Source: JAWLBW01 sp041687475
GTDB taxonomy: Bacteria > J088 > JAWLBW01
NCBI GenBank assembly: GCA_041687475.1
Contig: JAWLBW010000051.1
Span: 1 to 19,616 of the forward strand
Direction of reading: 5' to 3'
DNA length: 19,616 nucleotides
Shown: positions 13,590-19,616 of the stretch, piece by piece
Numbering within the stretch: position 1 is the first letter of the stretch
Layout of the letters: every line of letters starts with the position of its first letter
Notes under the pieces: generated by a model
The model's database searches: none
What the model was told of the DNA's origin: nothing
What the model saw: only the letters and a program-made list of their open reading frames with translations
Made by a program: the position numbers and the translations under genes

Positions 13590-14144
13590 ATGCGAAGATA
13601 TCTGTTCAACGCATTGCTGGCCGGCGCGCTGGTATTGTCGGCGTGCGGCGACGACGATGACGACAACGGCCGAACGGGGGCCGACGGAAACGGAACCGAG
13701 CGGCCGCCCGAAGTGGTGGTGCCCGACGAGTCATGCGCCGGCCTCACACCGGCACGCACGGTAACCATGCGCGGCAACGCCTTCGTACCCGACGACATCG
13801 AAATCGGCTTCGGCGAGGTCGTGCGGTGGGTCAACGAAGATGGTGAAACCCACACGGTAACCAGCGGCGAACGCGACGATGCCGATGCGGGCCGGTTGTT
13901 CGATGCCACGGTGCCGCCGGGCGGTGAGTTCTGTTATCGCTTCGAAGTTCGCTCCGATCGTGACGACGACGATGACGACATCGACTATTTCTGCCGTATT
14001 CATACGGGAATGGACGGTGAGGTCGAAATCGAAGACGATTTTGACGATCGCGACGACGACGATCGTGACGATGACGACTTCGACGACGATGACGACGACA
14101 ATGATGATGATTTCGACGACGACTTCGACGATGACAATGGTTGA
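13590..14144 (+). CDS. Cupredoxin-like lipoprotein with a poly-aspartate tail
   Basis: A 184-residue protein. The signal MRRYLFNALLAGALVLSAC has lipidated Cys19, followed at once by an Asp run (21-25). A plastocyanin/azurin-like domain spans about 55-148. Its copper ligands are visible: His88 in GETHTV, and Cys135, His138 and Met141 in YFCRIHTGM. Cys49 and Cys115 could form a disulfide. The fold is interrupted by six Asp (125-130) just before the ligand loop. The last 36 residues (149-184) contain 27 Asp, with Phe spaced through the run. The family carries electrons or binds copper in the periplasm or at the membrane. The acidic tail suggests an added role in binding Ca2+, Cu2+ or a cationic partner (inference). 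It is not a frameshift artefact, because the domain and tail are one continuous frame. It lies between can and the histidine kinase gene. Confidence 0.85.
   Translation: MRRYLFNALLAGALVLSACGDDDDDNGRTGADGNGTERPPEVVVPDESCAGLTPARTVTMRGNAFVPDDIEIGFGEVVRWVNEDGETHTVTSGERDDADAGRLFDATVPPGGEFCYRFEVRSDRDDDDDDIDYFCRIHTGMDGEVEIEDDFDDRDDDDRDDDDFDDDDDDNDDDFDDDFDDDNG
14034..14140 (+). repeat. GAC/GAT codon-repeat tract encoding the acidic tail
   Basis: A run made almost entirely of GAC and GAT codons with scattered TTC, CGC/CGT and AAT. Aspartate codons alternate rather than repeating exactly. This argues for selection on the protein sequence rather than simple slippage, although the tract is still prone to length change. 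Confidence 0.7.
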
Positions 14145-14180
14145 GCCTGCCGCTTGAGAGGGGGGCATGCGAACCGTCGG

Positions 14181-14215
14181 AAAGGGGGGGGAACGTTCAG
14201 GCGCTTCCCCCCTTT
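14181..14215 (+). terminator. Putative terminator after the cupredoxin gene
   Basis: AAAGGGGGG... (14181-14193) pairs with TTCCCCCCTTT (14205-14215) around an 11-base loop and is followed by CTCGTTGGTGTTT. The stem is strong and begins 36 bases after the stop codon, but the T tail is poor. Confidence 0.5.
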
Positions 14216-14353
14216 CTCGTTGGTGTTTCCCTGCGAAATATCAGGCCTGCCACGCGTTAGCGAGCCAAACATTAGTGGCAAGCGAGACGGGTTACGAGCC
14301 AAAATAGATATCACTCCGTCGGGCCGTCCTTCAACTTCGCGCGGCAATGGGTG

Positions 14354-14359
14354 TATAGT
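14354..14359 (+). promoter_or_regulatory. Possible -10 of the histidine kinase promoter
   Basis: TATAGT, 37 bases before ATG 14396, with only a weak -35 (TTCAAC, 14330-14335, 18-base spacer). If real, it rules out the alternative GTG start at 14351. Confidence 0.3.
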
Positions 14360-14395
14360 AGGGTAGGCCGCGCCCGGCAATGGGCGGTCACGTTT

Positions 14396-15829
14396 ATGCG
14401 CCTGCGAACGCTTTTCCACATGGAAGTGGGCATTATCGCGCTGTTGGGGCTGCTGACCGCGGTAGCGCTTCTTTACCTGAGCGCACGACTCGCCGGTGGT
14501 GTCGTAACCCTGAAGGAGTCGGTCGAAAAGGTTGGTGTCGCGCAGAACCTGCAGATTGATCTGTTGGCCTACAATTACACCAGCAATCTCACCTGGCTTT
14601 CCGGCGACGAGGGGTATGCCCAGGCGGTATCGGATATCCACCAGCGGCTACTCGATCGACTTGAAAGGGCGGGTTCGGTATTTACCGAGCGAGAAGAACA
14701 GGAAGTCATTGCCCGGCTCGAAGGCGACATTCAACAATACCTTGCCTTTCGTGAGGCGGCTCTCGCCGAGGGCGAGCATCTCTCGGAAATCATGCGCAGG
14801 GGCGTCGAACCGCTGAACCGGGCCCTGGCGGGCATTCGCGGGCTGACCGAAGGGCATGTGGGCCGCGCCCGTCTTGCCCGCGAAGAAGCCGAAGCCCTGC
14901 AGCAGTTCGCATCGCTCTGGGGCACGGGCGCGGCCATCGTTTTCTTCCTTTCCGCAGGCGTGGTCGTGGTGCTTGTTCGTACACAGGTGCACCAGCCTTT
15001 GCTGCGAATCGATGAGACGATGGCCCGCTTTCATCACGGCGCCGGCGAGGCAAGGGCGCCCGAGTGGGGGCCTGTCGAGTTGCGAAACATCGCCGGCCGG
15101 TTCAACTCGCTTGCCGACTCGCTGCAGCAACAACAGGAGAATCGCCTGCGTTTTCTGGCCGCGGTGGCGCACGATCTGCGCAATCCGCTCACGGCGGTGA
15201 AAGCCTATATGCAGATGCTCAACATGGGGGGCGCTCTTCCGCCCGAAGCGCGTCTCAGGCAGATCTTTCAGCTCGTAAACAGGCAGGTCGACCGTATCGA
15301 CCGCATGATCGGCGATTTGCTCGACGCCACCCGGATCGAAGCGGGGAAGCTGGAGCTTCGTCTCGAAGTGCGCGACGCCCGCGACTTCGTGTCCGACACG
15401 GCAGAACTCTTCCATGCCGTTTCGGGGCAACATGTCATTGAAACCGAACTTCCCCCCGAAGAGCTCGTCGTAGAATGCGATCCCACCCGCATTGAACAGG
15501 TGTTGAACAATCTGGTAAGCAATGCGCTCAAGTACTCGCCCGACGGGGGCCGGGTAACCATCGGTGTGCGGCGTGTCGACGACAGTGCCGAATTCTTTGT
15601 GAGCGACGAGGGGGTGGGTATTCCACCCGAAGAACAGGGCGCGATTTTCCAGCCGTTCCGCCGCGCGGGCAACGGCGAGGCCGAAATACCGGGCGTGGGC
15701 CTGGGCCTTTCGGTGGCCCGTCGTATCGTCGAGGCCCACGGCGGCGCCATCGGTGTCGACAGCACGCCCGGCAGGGGGGCGACCTTTCGCGTTCGCCTAC
15801 CCCTGCTGGCCGGTCGCCGCCGAAAATAG
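14396..15829 (+). CDS. Membrane sensor histidine kinase (orphan)
   Basis: A 477-residue protein with two membrane segments (about 10-30 and 177-196) enclosing a mostly helical periplasmic sensor of about 145 residues. A HAMP-like linker follows (197-248). The HisKA phosphoacceptor is His259 in AHDLRNPL, the HATPase N box is NNLVSNALKYSPDGG (Asn371/372), and the G boxes are DEGVGIPPEE and GVGLGLSVARR. All catalytic motifs are intact. No receiver domain is attached and no response regulator gene lies nearby, so its partner is elsewhere. ATG 14396 is chosen because the first membrane helix follows directly. GTG 14351 would add 15 residues and overlaps the possible -10. The Ca2+ ATPase gene starts 67 bases downstream on the same strand, so co-transcription is plausible and the ATPase could be a target or the signal source (inference). 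Confidence 0.92.
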   Translation: MRLRTLFHMEVGIIALLGLLTAVALLYLSARLAGGVVTLKESVEKVGVAQNLQIDLLAYNYTSNLTWLSGDEGYAQAVSDIHQRLLDRLERAGSVFTEREEQEVIARLEGDIQQYLAFREAALAEGEHLSEIMRRGVEPLNRALAGIRGLTEGHVGRARLAREEAEALQQFASLWGTGAAIVFFLSAGVVVVLVRTQVHQPLLRIDETMARFHHGAGEARAPEWGPVELRNIAGRFNSLADSLQQQQENRLRFLAAVAHDLRNPLTAVKAYMQMLNMGGALPPEARLRQIFQLVNRQVDRIDRMIGDLLDATRIEAGKLELRLEVRDARDFVSDTAELFHAVSGQHVIETELPPEELVVECDPTRIEQVLNNLVSNALKYSPDGGRVTIGVRRVDDSAEFFVSDEGVGIPPEEQGAIFQPFRRAGNGEAEIPGVGLGLSVARRIVEAHGGAIGVDSTPGRGATFRVRLPLLAGRRRK

Positions 15830-15896
15830 AGCCGACCGGCATCCCGCAGGGCTGTGTCTTCCGGTACAATCGGGAAAGAGACTGGAGTATGTATCG

Positions 15897-18668
15897 ATGA
15901 CAGAGCCCGGAGCGAAGCCCGCACAGGAAACCCGCTGGTACGCCCTGCCGACCGATGAGGCGGTGAAGCGTCTCGGTACCGAGCCCGAAGCGGGGCTTGC
16001 CGACGAAGACGTGCGGCGCCGTCTTGACGAGTACGGCACCAATGAACTGATTGAGGCCGGCCGTAAGGGCCCCTGGCGCATTCTGCGCGATCAGTTGATT
16101 TCGACCATGGTGCTGGTGCTCATCGCGGCGGCCCTGGTGTCGGCCCTTATCGGCAGTTTCAAAGACGCCGGCGCCATTCTTGCCATCGTCGTTCTGAACG
16201 CCGTGCTTGGGTTCGTGCAGGAGTATCGGGCCGAGCAGGCCATGGCCGCCCTCAGACGTCTGTCGGTGCCGAGCGTGCGTGTGCGCCGCAACGGCCGTAC
16301 CGTCGAAGTTTCGTCGCCCGAACTCGTGCCGGGCGACATTCTGCTGCTTGAAGACGGAAACCTCGTGCCGGCCGACGGCAGGGTCATTCGCTCGTCGAGC
16401 CTGCGGGTTCAGGAGGCTGCGCTGACCGGCGAGTCGGAAACGGTCGAGAAGTCGGTCGAACCGCTGGAAAACGGCGATATCGCCCTGGGCGATCGCGTCA
16501 ACATGGTGTACCGGGGTACGTACGTGACCTACGGGCACGGCTCCGTGCTCGTCACCGCAACCGGCATGCAGACCGAGCTGGGGCGCATTGCCGAGCTCAT
16601 TCAGAATGTCGAGAGCGAGCAGACCCCCTTGCAACGGCGGCTGGCCGAACTGGGCAAGGGCCTCGTCGTGCTTTCGCTTGCCGTGGCGGCCCTCGTATTT
16701 CTGCTGGGCTGGTGGCGGGGCGAACCCCTGTCGCTCATGTTCATGACGGCCGTGAGCATAGCGGTGGCGGCCATTCCCGAGGGGCTTCCGGCCGTGGTTA
16801 CCATTGCCCTGGCCCTGGGGGCACAGCGCATGTTGCGGCGAAAGGCCCTCATACGCAAGCTGCCCGCGGTCGAGACCCTGGGCTCGGTAACCGTTGTCTG
16901 CTCCGATAAGACGGGCACGCTTACCGAAAACCGCATGACGGTGACCATGCTCGATGTGAGCAGTCGCCGAATCGACCTTGCCGAGCACCTGTCGCACGAC
17001 GAACCGTTCTTCGATCGTGACGCCCCCGAGCTGCGGCCGGTGGCCGAGAGTGCCCAACTGCAGCTTCTGCTGGTCGCCGGAAGCCTGTGCAACGATGCCG
17101 AACTCGAACAACGCAAGGGCAGCGAGAGGTTTCGCGCCATGGGCGATCCCACCGAGGCGGCGCTGGTGGTTGCCGCGGCCAGGTTCGGCTGGGTGAAGGC
17201 CGAGCTGGAGAAAGACTTTCCCCGTTGCGGCGACATACCCTTCGACTCCGAGCGCAAGCGCATGGCCACCGTGCACGAGGTTCGTTCGTCGGAAACGGCC
17301 GGAACGGTGTTTTCGGGCATCGGCGAGTCGGCGGCCGATTTCGAACGCATGGCCCTGGTCAAGGGGGCGGTCGATTCGCTGCTGACCGTCGTCGATCGGG
17401 TGTGGACCGAAGAGGGTGTCGTTGCCCTTGACGAAGAGTGGCGTGGCCGCATTCAGGAAGCGCACGAGTCGCTTGCGGCGCAGGGCCTGCGGGTGCTCGG
17501 CGTGGCCTGGAAGCCGACCGAGGCAGGGAAGGAAGAAGATATCGAGTCCGAGCTCATCTTCGTGGGCTTCTTCGGCATCGTCGATCCCCCCCGCGAAGAG
17601 GTACGGGCGGCCATCGCACGCAGCCGGTCGGCCGGTATACGCCCGATCATGATTACCGGCGATCATCCCCTCACAGCCAGATATATCGCCCGGCAGCTGG
17701 GCATCGCCGAAGATCCCGAAACGCTGAGCGGAAGGGAACTCGACGCTTTCTCGGCCGACGAACTCGACGAAGCGGTCGAAAGCACGGCGGTATTCGCCCG
17801 GGTTACGCCCGAACACAAACTGCGCATCGTCGAGGCCCTGCAGAAGTCGGGGCAGGTGGTGGCCATGACCGGCGACGGCGTGAACGATGCGCCCGCCCTG
17901 CGTCGGGCCGACATCGGGGTCGCCATGGGCATTACCGGCACCGACGTGGCCAAGGAAGCGGCCGACATGGTGCTGCTCGACGACAATTTCACCACCATCG
18001 TGGCCGCGGTCGAAGAAGGCCGCACCATTTACGACAACATTCGTAAGTTCGTGAAGTTCTCCATCGCGGGTAACCTGGGTAAGATTCTCTTTGTCGTCGC
18101 GGGTCCGCTGCTCGGCATGCCGCTGCCCCTTCTACCCCTGCAGATTCTCTGGCTGAACCTGCTTACCGACGGTCTGCTGGGGCTGGGGCTCAGCGTCGAG
18201 AAATCGGAACCGGGCATCATGGAGCGTAAGCCCGTTTCGCGAGGGCAGAGCTTTTTTGCCGGCGGCATGATCGGTCAGATCGTGCGTACCGGCCTGCTTA
18301 TCGGGGTCATACCCCTGGCGGCGGGCTGGTGGCTGTACAGCGACGGCGACGAGAACTGGCAGACCGCCGCCTTCACGCTGCTGGCGTTCTCGCAGTTGTG
18401 GCAATCGGTGGGCGTGCGGGCGTCGCGGCACAGCGTGTTCCGGTTGGGCCTGTTCAGCAACCGCGCCATTCTGTTTGCCGGCCTGGCCGTGATCGTGCTG
18501 CAGGCTGCCGTGGTATATCTGCCGGCCCTGCAGAACGTTTTTTCGACGCGTGCCCTTCCCCCGGAATTCTTTGTGCTGAGTCTGGTGGGTACCAGCGTGG
18601 TCTTCTGGTTTCTCGAGGCCGGCAAGCGGCTCCGGCGCCGGGGCCGGTCTACGCCTGCCGGTTCATGA
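15897..18668 (+). CDS. P2-type (SERCA/PMR1-like) calcium-transporting ATPase
   Basis: A 923-residue P-type ATPase with an N-terminal cation-ATPase domain and actuator motif TGES (177-180). The phosphorylation site is Asp337 in SDKTGT, with TGD (587-589) and GDGVNDAP (659-666) in the P domain. About ten membrane helices are expected. Site II Ca2+ ligands are present: Glu295 in IPEGLP (helix 4), and Asn754, Thr757 and Asp758 in WLNLLTDG (helix 6). In helix 5, Asn726 is kept, but Lys729 replaces the glutamate that SERCA uses in site I (Glu771). Listeria LMCA1 has Arg there and moves one Ca2+ per ATP, so a one-ion pump is expected. ATG 15897 has GGAG nine bases upstream; the frame is open earlier but overlaps the kinase gene. 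It probably exports Ca2+ from the cytoplasm. The 3' end overlaps the convergent globin gene by 20 bases. Confidence 0.93.
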   Translation: MTEPGAKPAQETRWYALPTDEAVKRLGTEPEAGLADEDVRRRLDEYGTNELIEAGRKGPWRILRDQLISTMVLVLIAAALVSALIGSFKDAGAILAIVVLNAVLGFVQEYRAEQAMAALRRLSVPSVRVRRNGRTVEVSSPELVPGDILLLEDGNLVPADGRVIRSSSLRVQEAALTGESETVEKSVEPLENGDIALGDRVNMVYRGTYVTYGHGSVLVTATGMQTELGRIAELIQNVESEQTPLQRRLAELGKGLVVLSLAVAALVFLLGWWRGEPLSLMFMTAVSIAVAAIPEGLPAVVTIALALGAQRMLRRKALIRKLPAVETLGSVTVVCSDKTGTLTENRMTVTMLDVSSRRIDLAEHLSHDEPFFDRDAPELRPVAESAQLQLLLVAGSLCNDAELEQRKGSERFRAMGDPTEAALVVAAARFGWVKAELEKDFPRCGDIPFDSERKRMATVHEVRSSETAGTVFSGIGESAADFERMALVKGAVDSLLTVVDRVWTEEGVVALDEEWRGRIQEAHESLAAQGLRVLGVAWKPTEAGKEEDIESELIFVGFFGIVDPPREEVRAAIARSRSAGIRPIMITGDHPLTARYIARQLGIAEDPETLSGRELDAFSADELDEAVESTAVFARVTPEHKLRIVEALQKSGQVVAMTGDGVNDAPALRRADIGVAMGITGTDVAKEAADMVLLDDNFTTIVAAVEEGRTIYDNIRKFVKFSIAGNLGKILFVVAGPLLGMPLPLLPLQILWLNLLTDGLLGLGLSVEKSEPGIMERKPVSRGQSFFAGGMIGQIVRTGLLIGVIPLAAGWWLYSDGDENWQTAAFTLLAFSQLWQSVGVRASRHSVFRLGLFSNRAILFAGLAVIVLQAAVVYLPALQNVFSTRALPPEFFVLSLVGTSVVFWFLEAGKRLRRRGRSTPAGS

Positions 18669-19017
18669 GAAAGGTGCCGGCGTCTTCGAAGTACTTGCGC
18701 ATGTGACCGCGCGCCGGCTCGGCGATGCCGACTTCGTCGATGGCCGCCAGCATGTTCTCGACCCAGGCGTCGCGCTCGGTCTGCCCGATGGGCCAACCCA
18801 GGTGTCGCATGCGCAGCCGGGGGTGCCCGCGCAGGTTCGTATAGCGGGGCGGTCCGCCGAAGTACTGGGCAAGAAACAGATACTGCGGCTCCTTGCCCGG
18901 CTCGAGATCGGGGGGAAAGAGGTGCCGGATGCGCGTATCGGTTTCGACCCGGCGGTAAAAGGCATCGACGAGGCGGCGGAACGTCTCGTCGCCGCCCACG
19001 AATTCGTAAATGTTCAT
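18649..19017 (-). CDS. Group II truncated haemoglobin (trHbO-like)
   Basis: A 122-residue 2-over-2 globin. The block HPRLRMRHLGWPIG (65-78) holds the proximal His72. WxxxM in RDAWVENML supplies the group II hallmark Trp (Trp85, G8), and Tyr21 sits at B10. The length is typical. Group II truncated haemoglobins bind O2 tightly and are linked to O2 or redox chemistry and protection from NO or peroxide. There is no signal, so it is cytoplasmic. ATG 19017 has AAGG about seven bases upstream. It converges on and overlaps the ATPase gene by 20 bases. It diverges from the DUF924 gene across only 78 bases, which must contain both promoters. Confidence 0.93.
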   Translation of the reverse strand: MNIYEFVGGDETFRRLVDAFYRRVETDTRIRHLFPPDLEPGKEPQYLFLAQYFGGPPRYTNLRGHPRLRMRHLGWPIGQTERDAWVENMLAAIDEVGIAEPARGHMRKYFEDAGTFLMNRQA

Positions 19018-19095
19018 AGCGCGCCTTCGTGCGGTGGAAAAGGCTCAGGGTAGCATACGCCGGCGGTTGCTCGCGAACCCCCGAGGTGAAGCCCC

Positions 19096-19616
19096 ATGGC
19101 AGATTTGGACAAGGTAAGGGAGATTCTTTCGTTCTGGTTCGGCGACGCCGAAGGCGGCGAGGGCAGGCACGCCCTCTGGTTCGGCGCGGGCGTCGACACC
19201 GACGCCGCCATTCGCGAACGGTTCGGCGTGCTCGTCGACGAAGCCGTGAACGGCGGTCTTTCCGGCTGGAAAGAGACACCCGAGGGCCGCCTGGCCTTGA
19301 TTCTGCTGCTCGACCAGTTTCCCCGTAACATTTATCGGGCGACGCCGCGGGCGTTCGCCGGCGATGCCCGTGCGTTGCGGTTGGTGGTCGAAGGACTGGC
19401 CGCCGGGGTCGACCGGGGGTATTCGGTCGCAAGGCGCGGGTTTTTCTACATGCCGCTCGAACATGCCGAAGACACGATTGCCCAGGTGTTATGCGTACGG
19501 CTCTCCGAACAGCTCGTTGCCGATGCCGACCCGGGCCGGAAGGAACTTGCCTCGGGGTTTCTCGACTATGCGGTGCAACACCGCGACATTATTCTACGCT
19601 TCGGGCGGTTTCCGCA
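19096..19616 (+). CDS. DUF924 family protein (3' end beyond the window)
   Basis: A continuous frame of 173 codons from ATG 19096 to the window edge, with GAGGTGA about six bases upstream. The family signature runs along its length: ILSFWFGD near the N-terminus, LLLDQFPRNIYR about residue 73-84, FYMPLEHAEDTIAQ about residue 117-130, and ending HRDIILRFGRFP at the edge. DUF924 proteins are about 180-200 residues, all-helical and of unproven function. The missing part is probably short. There is no signal peptide. It is divergent from the globin gene. Confidence 0.9.
   Translation, partial: MADLDKVREILSFWFGDAEGGEGRHALWFGAGVDTDAAIRERFGVLVDEAVNGGLSGWKETPEGRLALILLLDQFPRNIYRATPRAFAGDARALRLVVEGLAAGVDRGYSVARRGFFYMPLEHAEDTIAQVLCVRLSEQLVADADPGRKELASGFLDYAVQHRDIILRFGRFP

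Noticed and set aside
13731..14168. Minus-strand frame reading as a very hydrophobic Ile/Val protein
   Set aside because: It is the complement of the GAC/GAT tract encoding the poly-Asp tail, so GTC/ATC codons give false membrane-like runs.
14154..14366. A 70-codon plus-strand frame between the cupredoxin and kinase genes
   Set aside because: It runs through the terminator-like stem and has no ribosome site or protein-like composition.
15528..17816. A 762-codon open frame on the minus strand
   Set aside because: It is antisense to the histidine kinase and Ca2+ ATPase, whose motifs are complete. Its translation is rich in Gly, Arg and His, as expected from the complement of GC-rich coding DNA.

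Overview
The window comes from a GC-rich, Gram-negative (diderm) bacterium with an aerobic or microaerobic lifestyle. The evidence is three lipoproteins with clear lipoboxes, a Tat-type signal, a periplasmic dihaem c-type peroxidase, an exported glutathione peroxidase and a group II truncated haemoglobin. The phylum cannot be fixed from these genes. There is no phage, insertion sequence, CRISPR array or RNA gene. It reads as chromosome with one small toxin-antitoxin unit and several intergenic repeats.

Layout. 1-842: an AbrB/MazE-type antitoxin and a Doc (Fic-fold) toxin on the minus strand, with an AT-rich promoter/operator upstream and a plus-strand terminator-like hairpin at the left edge. 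1170-4909: three minus-strand redox genes. These are an FAD-dependent oxidoreductase, a Tat-signal protein of the gluconate 2-dehydrogenase subunit 3 type, and a GMC flavoprotein overlapping it by one base. 5203-6294: a plus-strand lipoprotein ending in a strong terminator. 6634-9523: a dihaem cytochrome c peroxidase/MauG-like protein and an ABHD18-like alpha/beta hydrolase, both minus. A 24-bp tandem array lies directly upstream of the hydrolase. 9886-10548: a sparse intergenic stretch with a possible small membrane protein and mutually exclusive hairpins. 10549-11991: a second lipoprotein, converging on a secreted glutathione peroxidase (11996-12592).

12741-18668 is a run of four plus-strand genes: beta-carbonic anhydrase (can), a cupredoxin lipoprotein with an extreme poly-aspartate tail, an orphan sensor histidine kinase, and a P2-type Ca2+ ATPase. 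The ATPase keeps the site II Ca2+ ligands but has Lys at the position of the SERCA site I glutamate. The right end has a truncated haemoglobin (minus) and a DUF924 gene cut by the window edge.

The most notable points are the poly-Asp cupredoxin and its neighbours, which could form a bicarbonate/calcium/acidic-protein module (hypothesis only). Next are the 24-bp array with its exact 72-bp higher-order unit, open in frame with the hydrolase and with a diverged inverted copy at the other end of that gene, and the Tat-dependent GMC module that lacks a cytochrome subunit.
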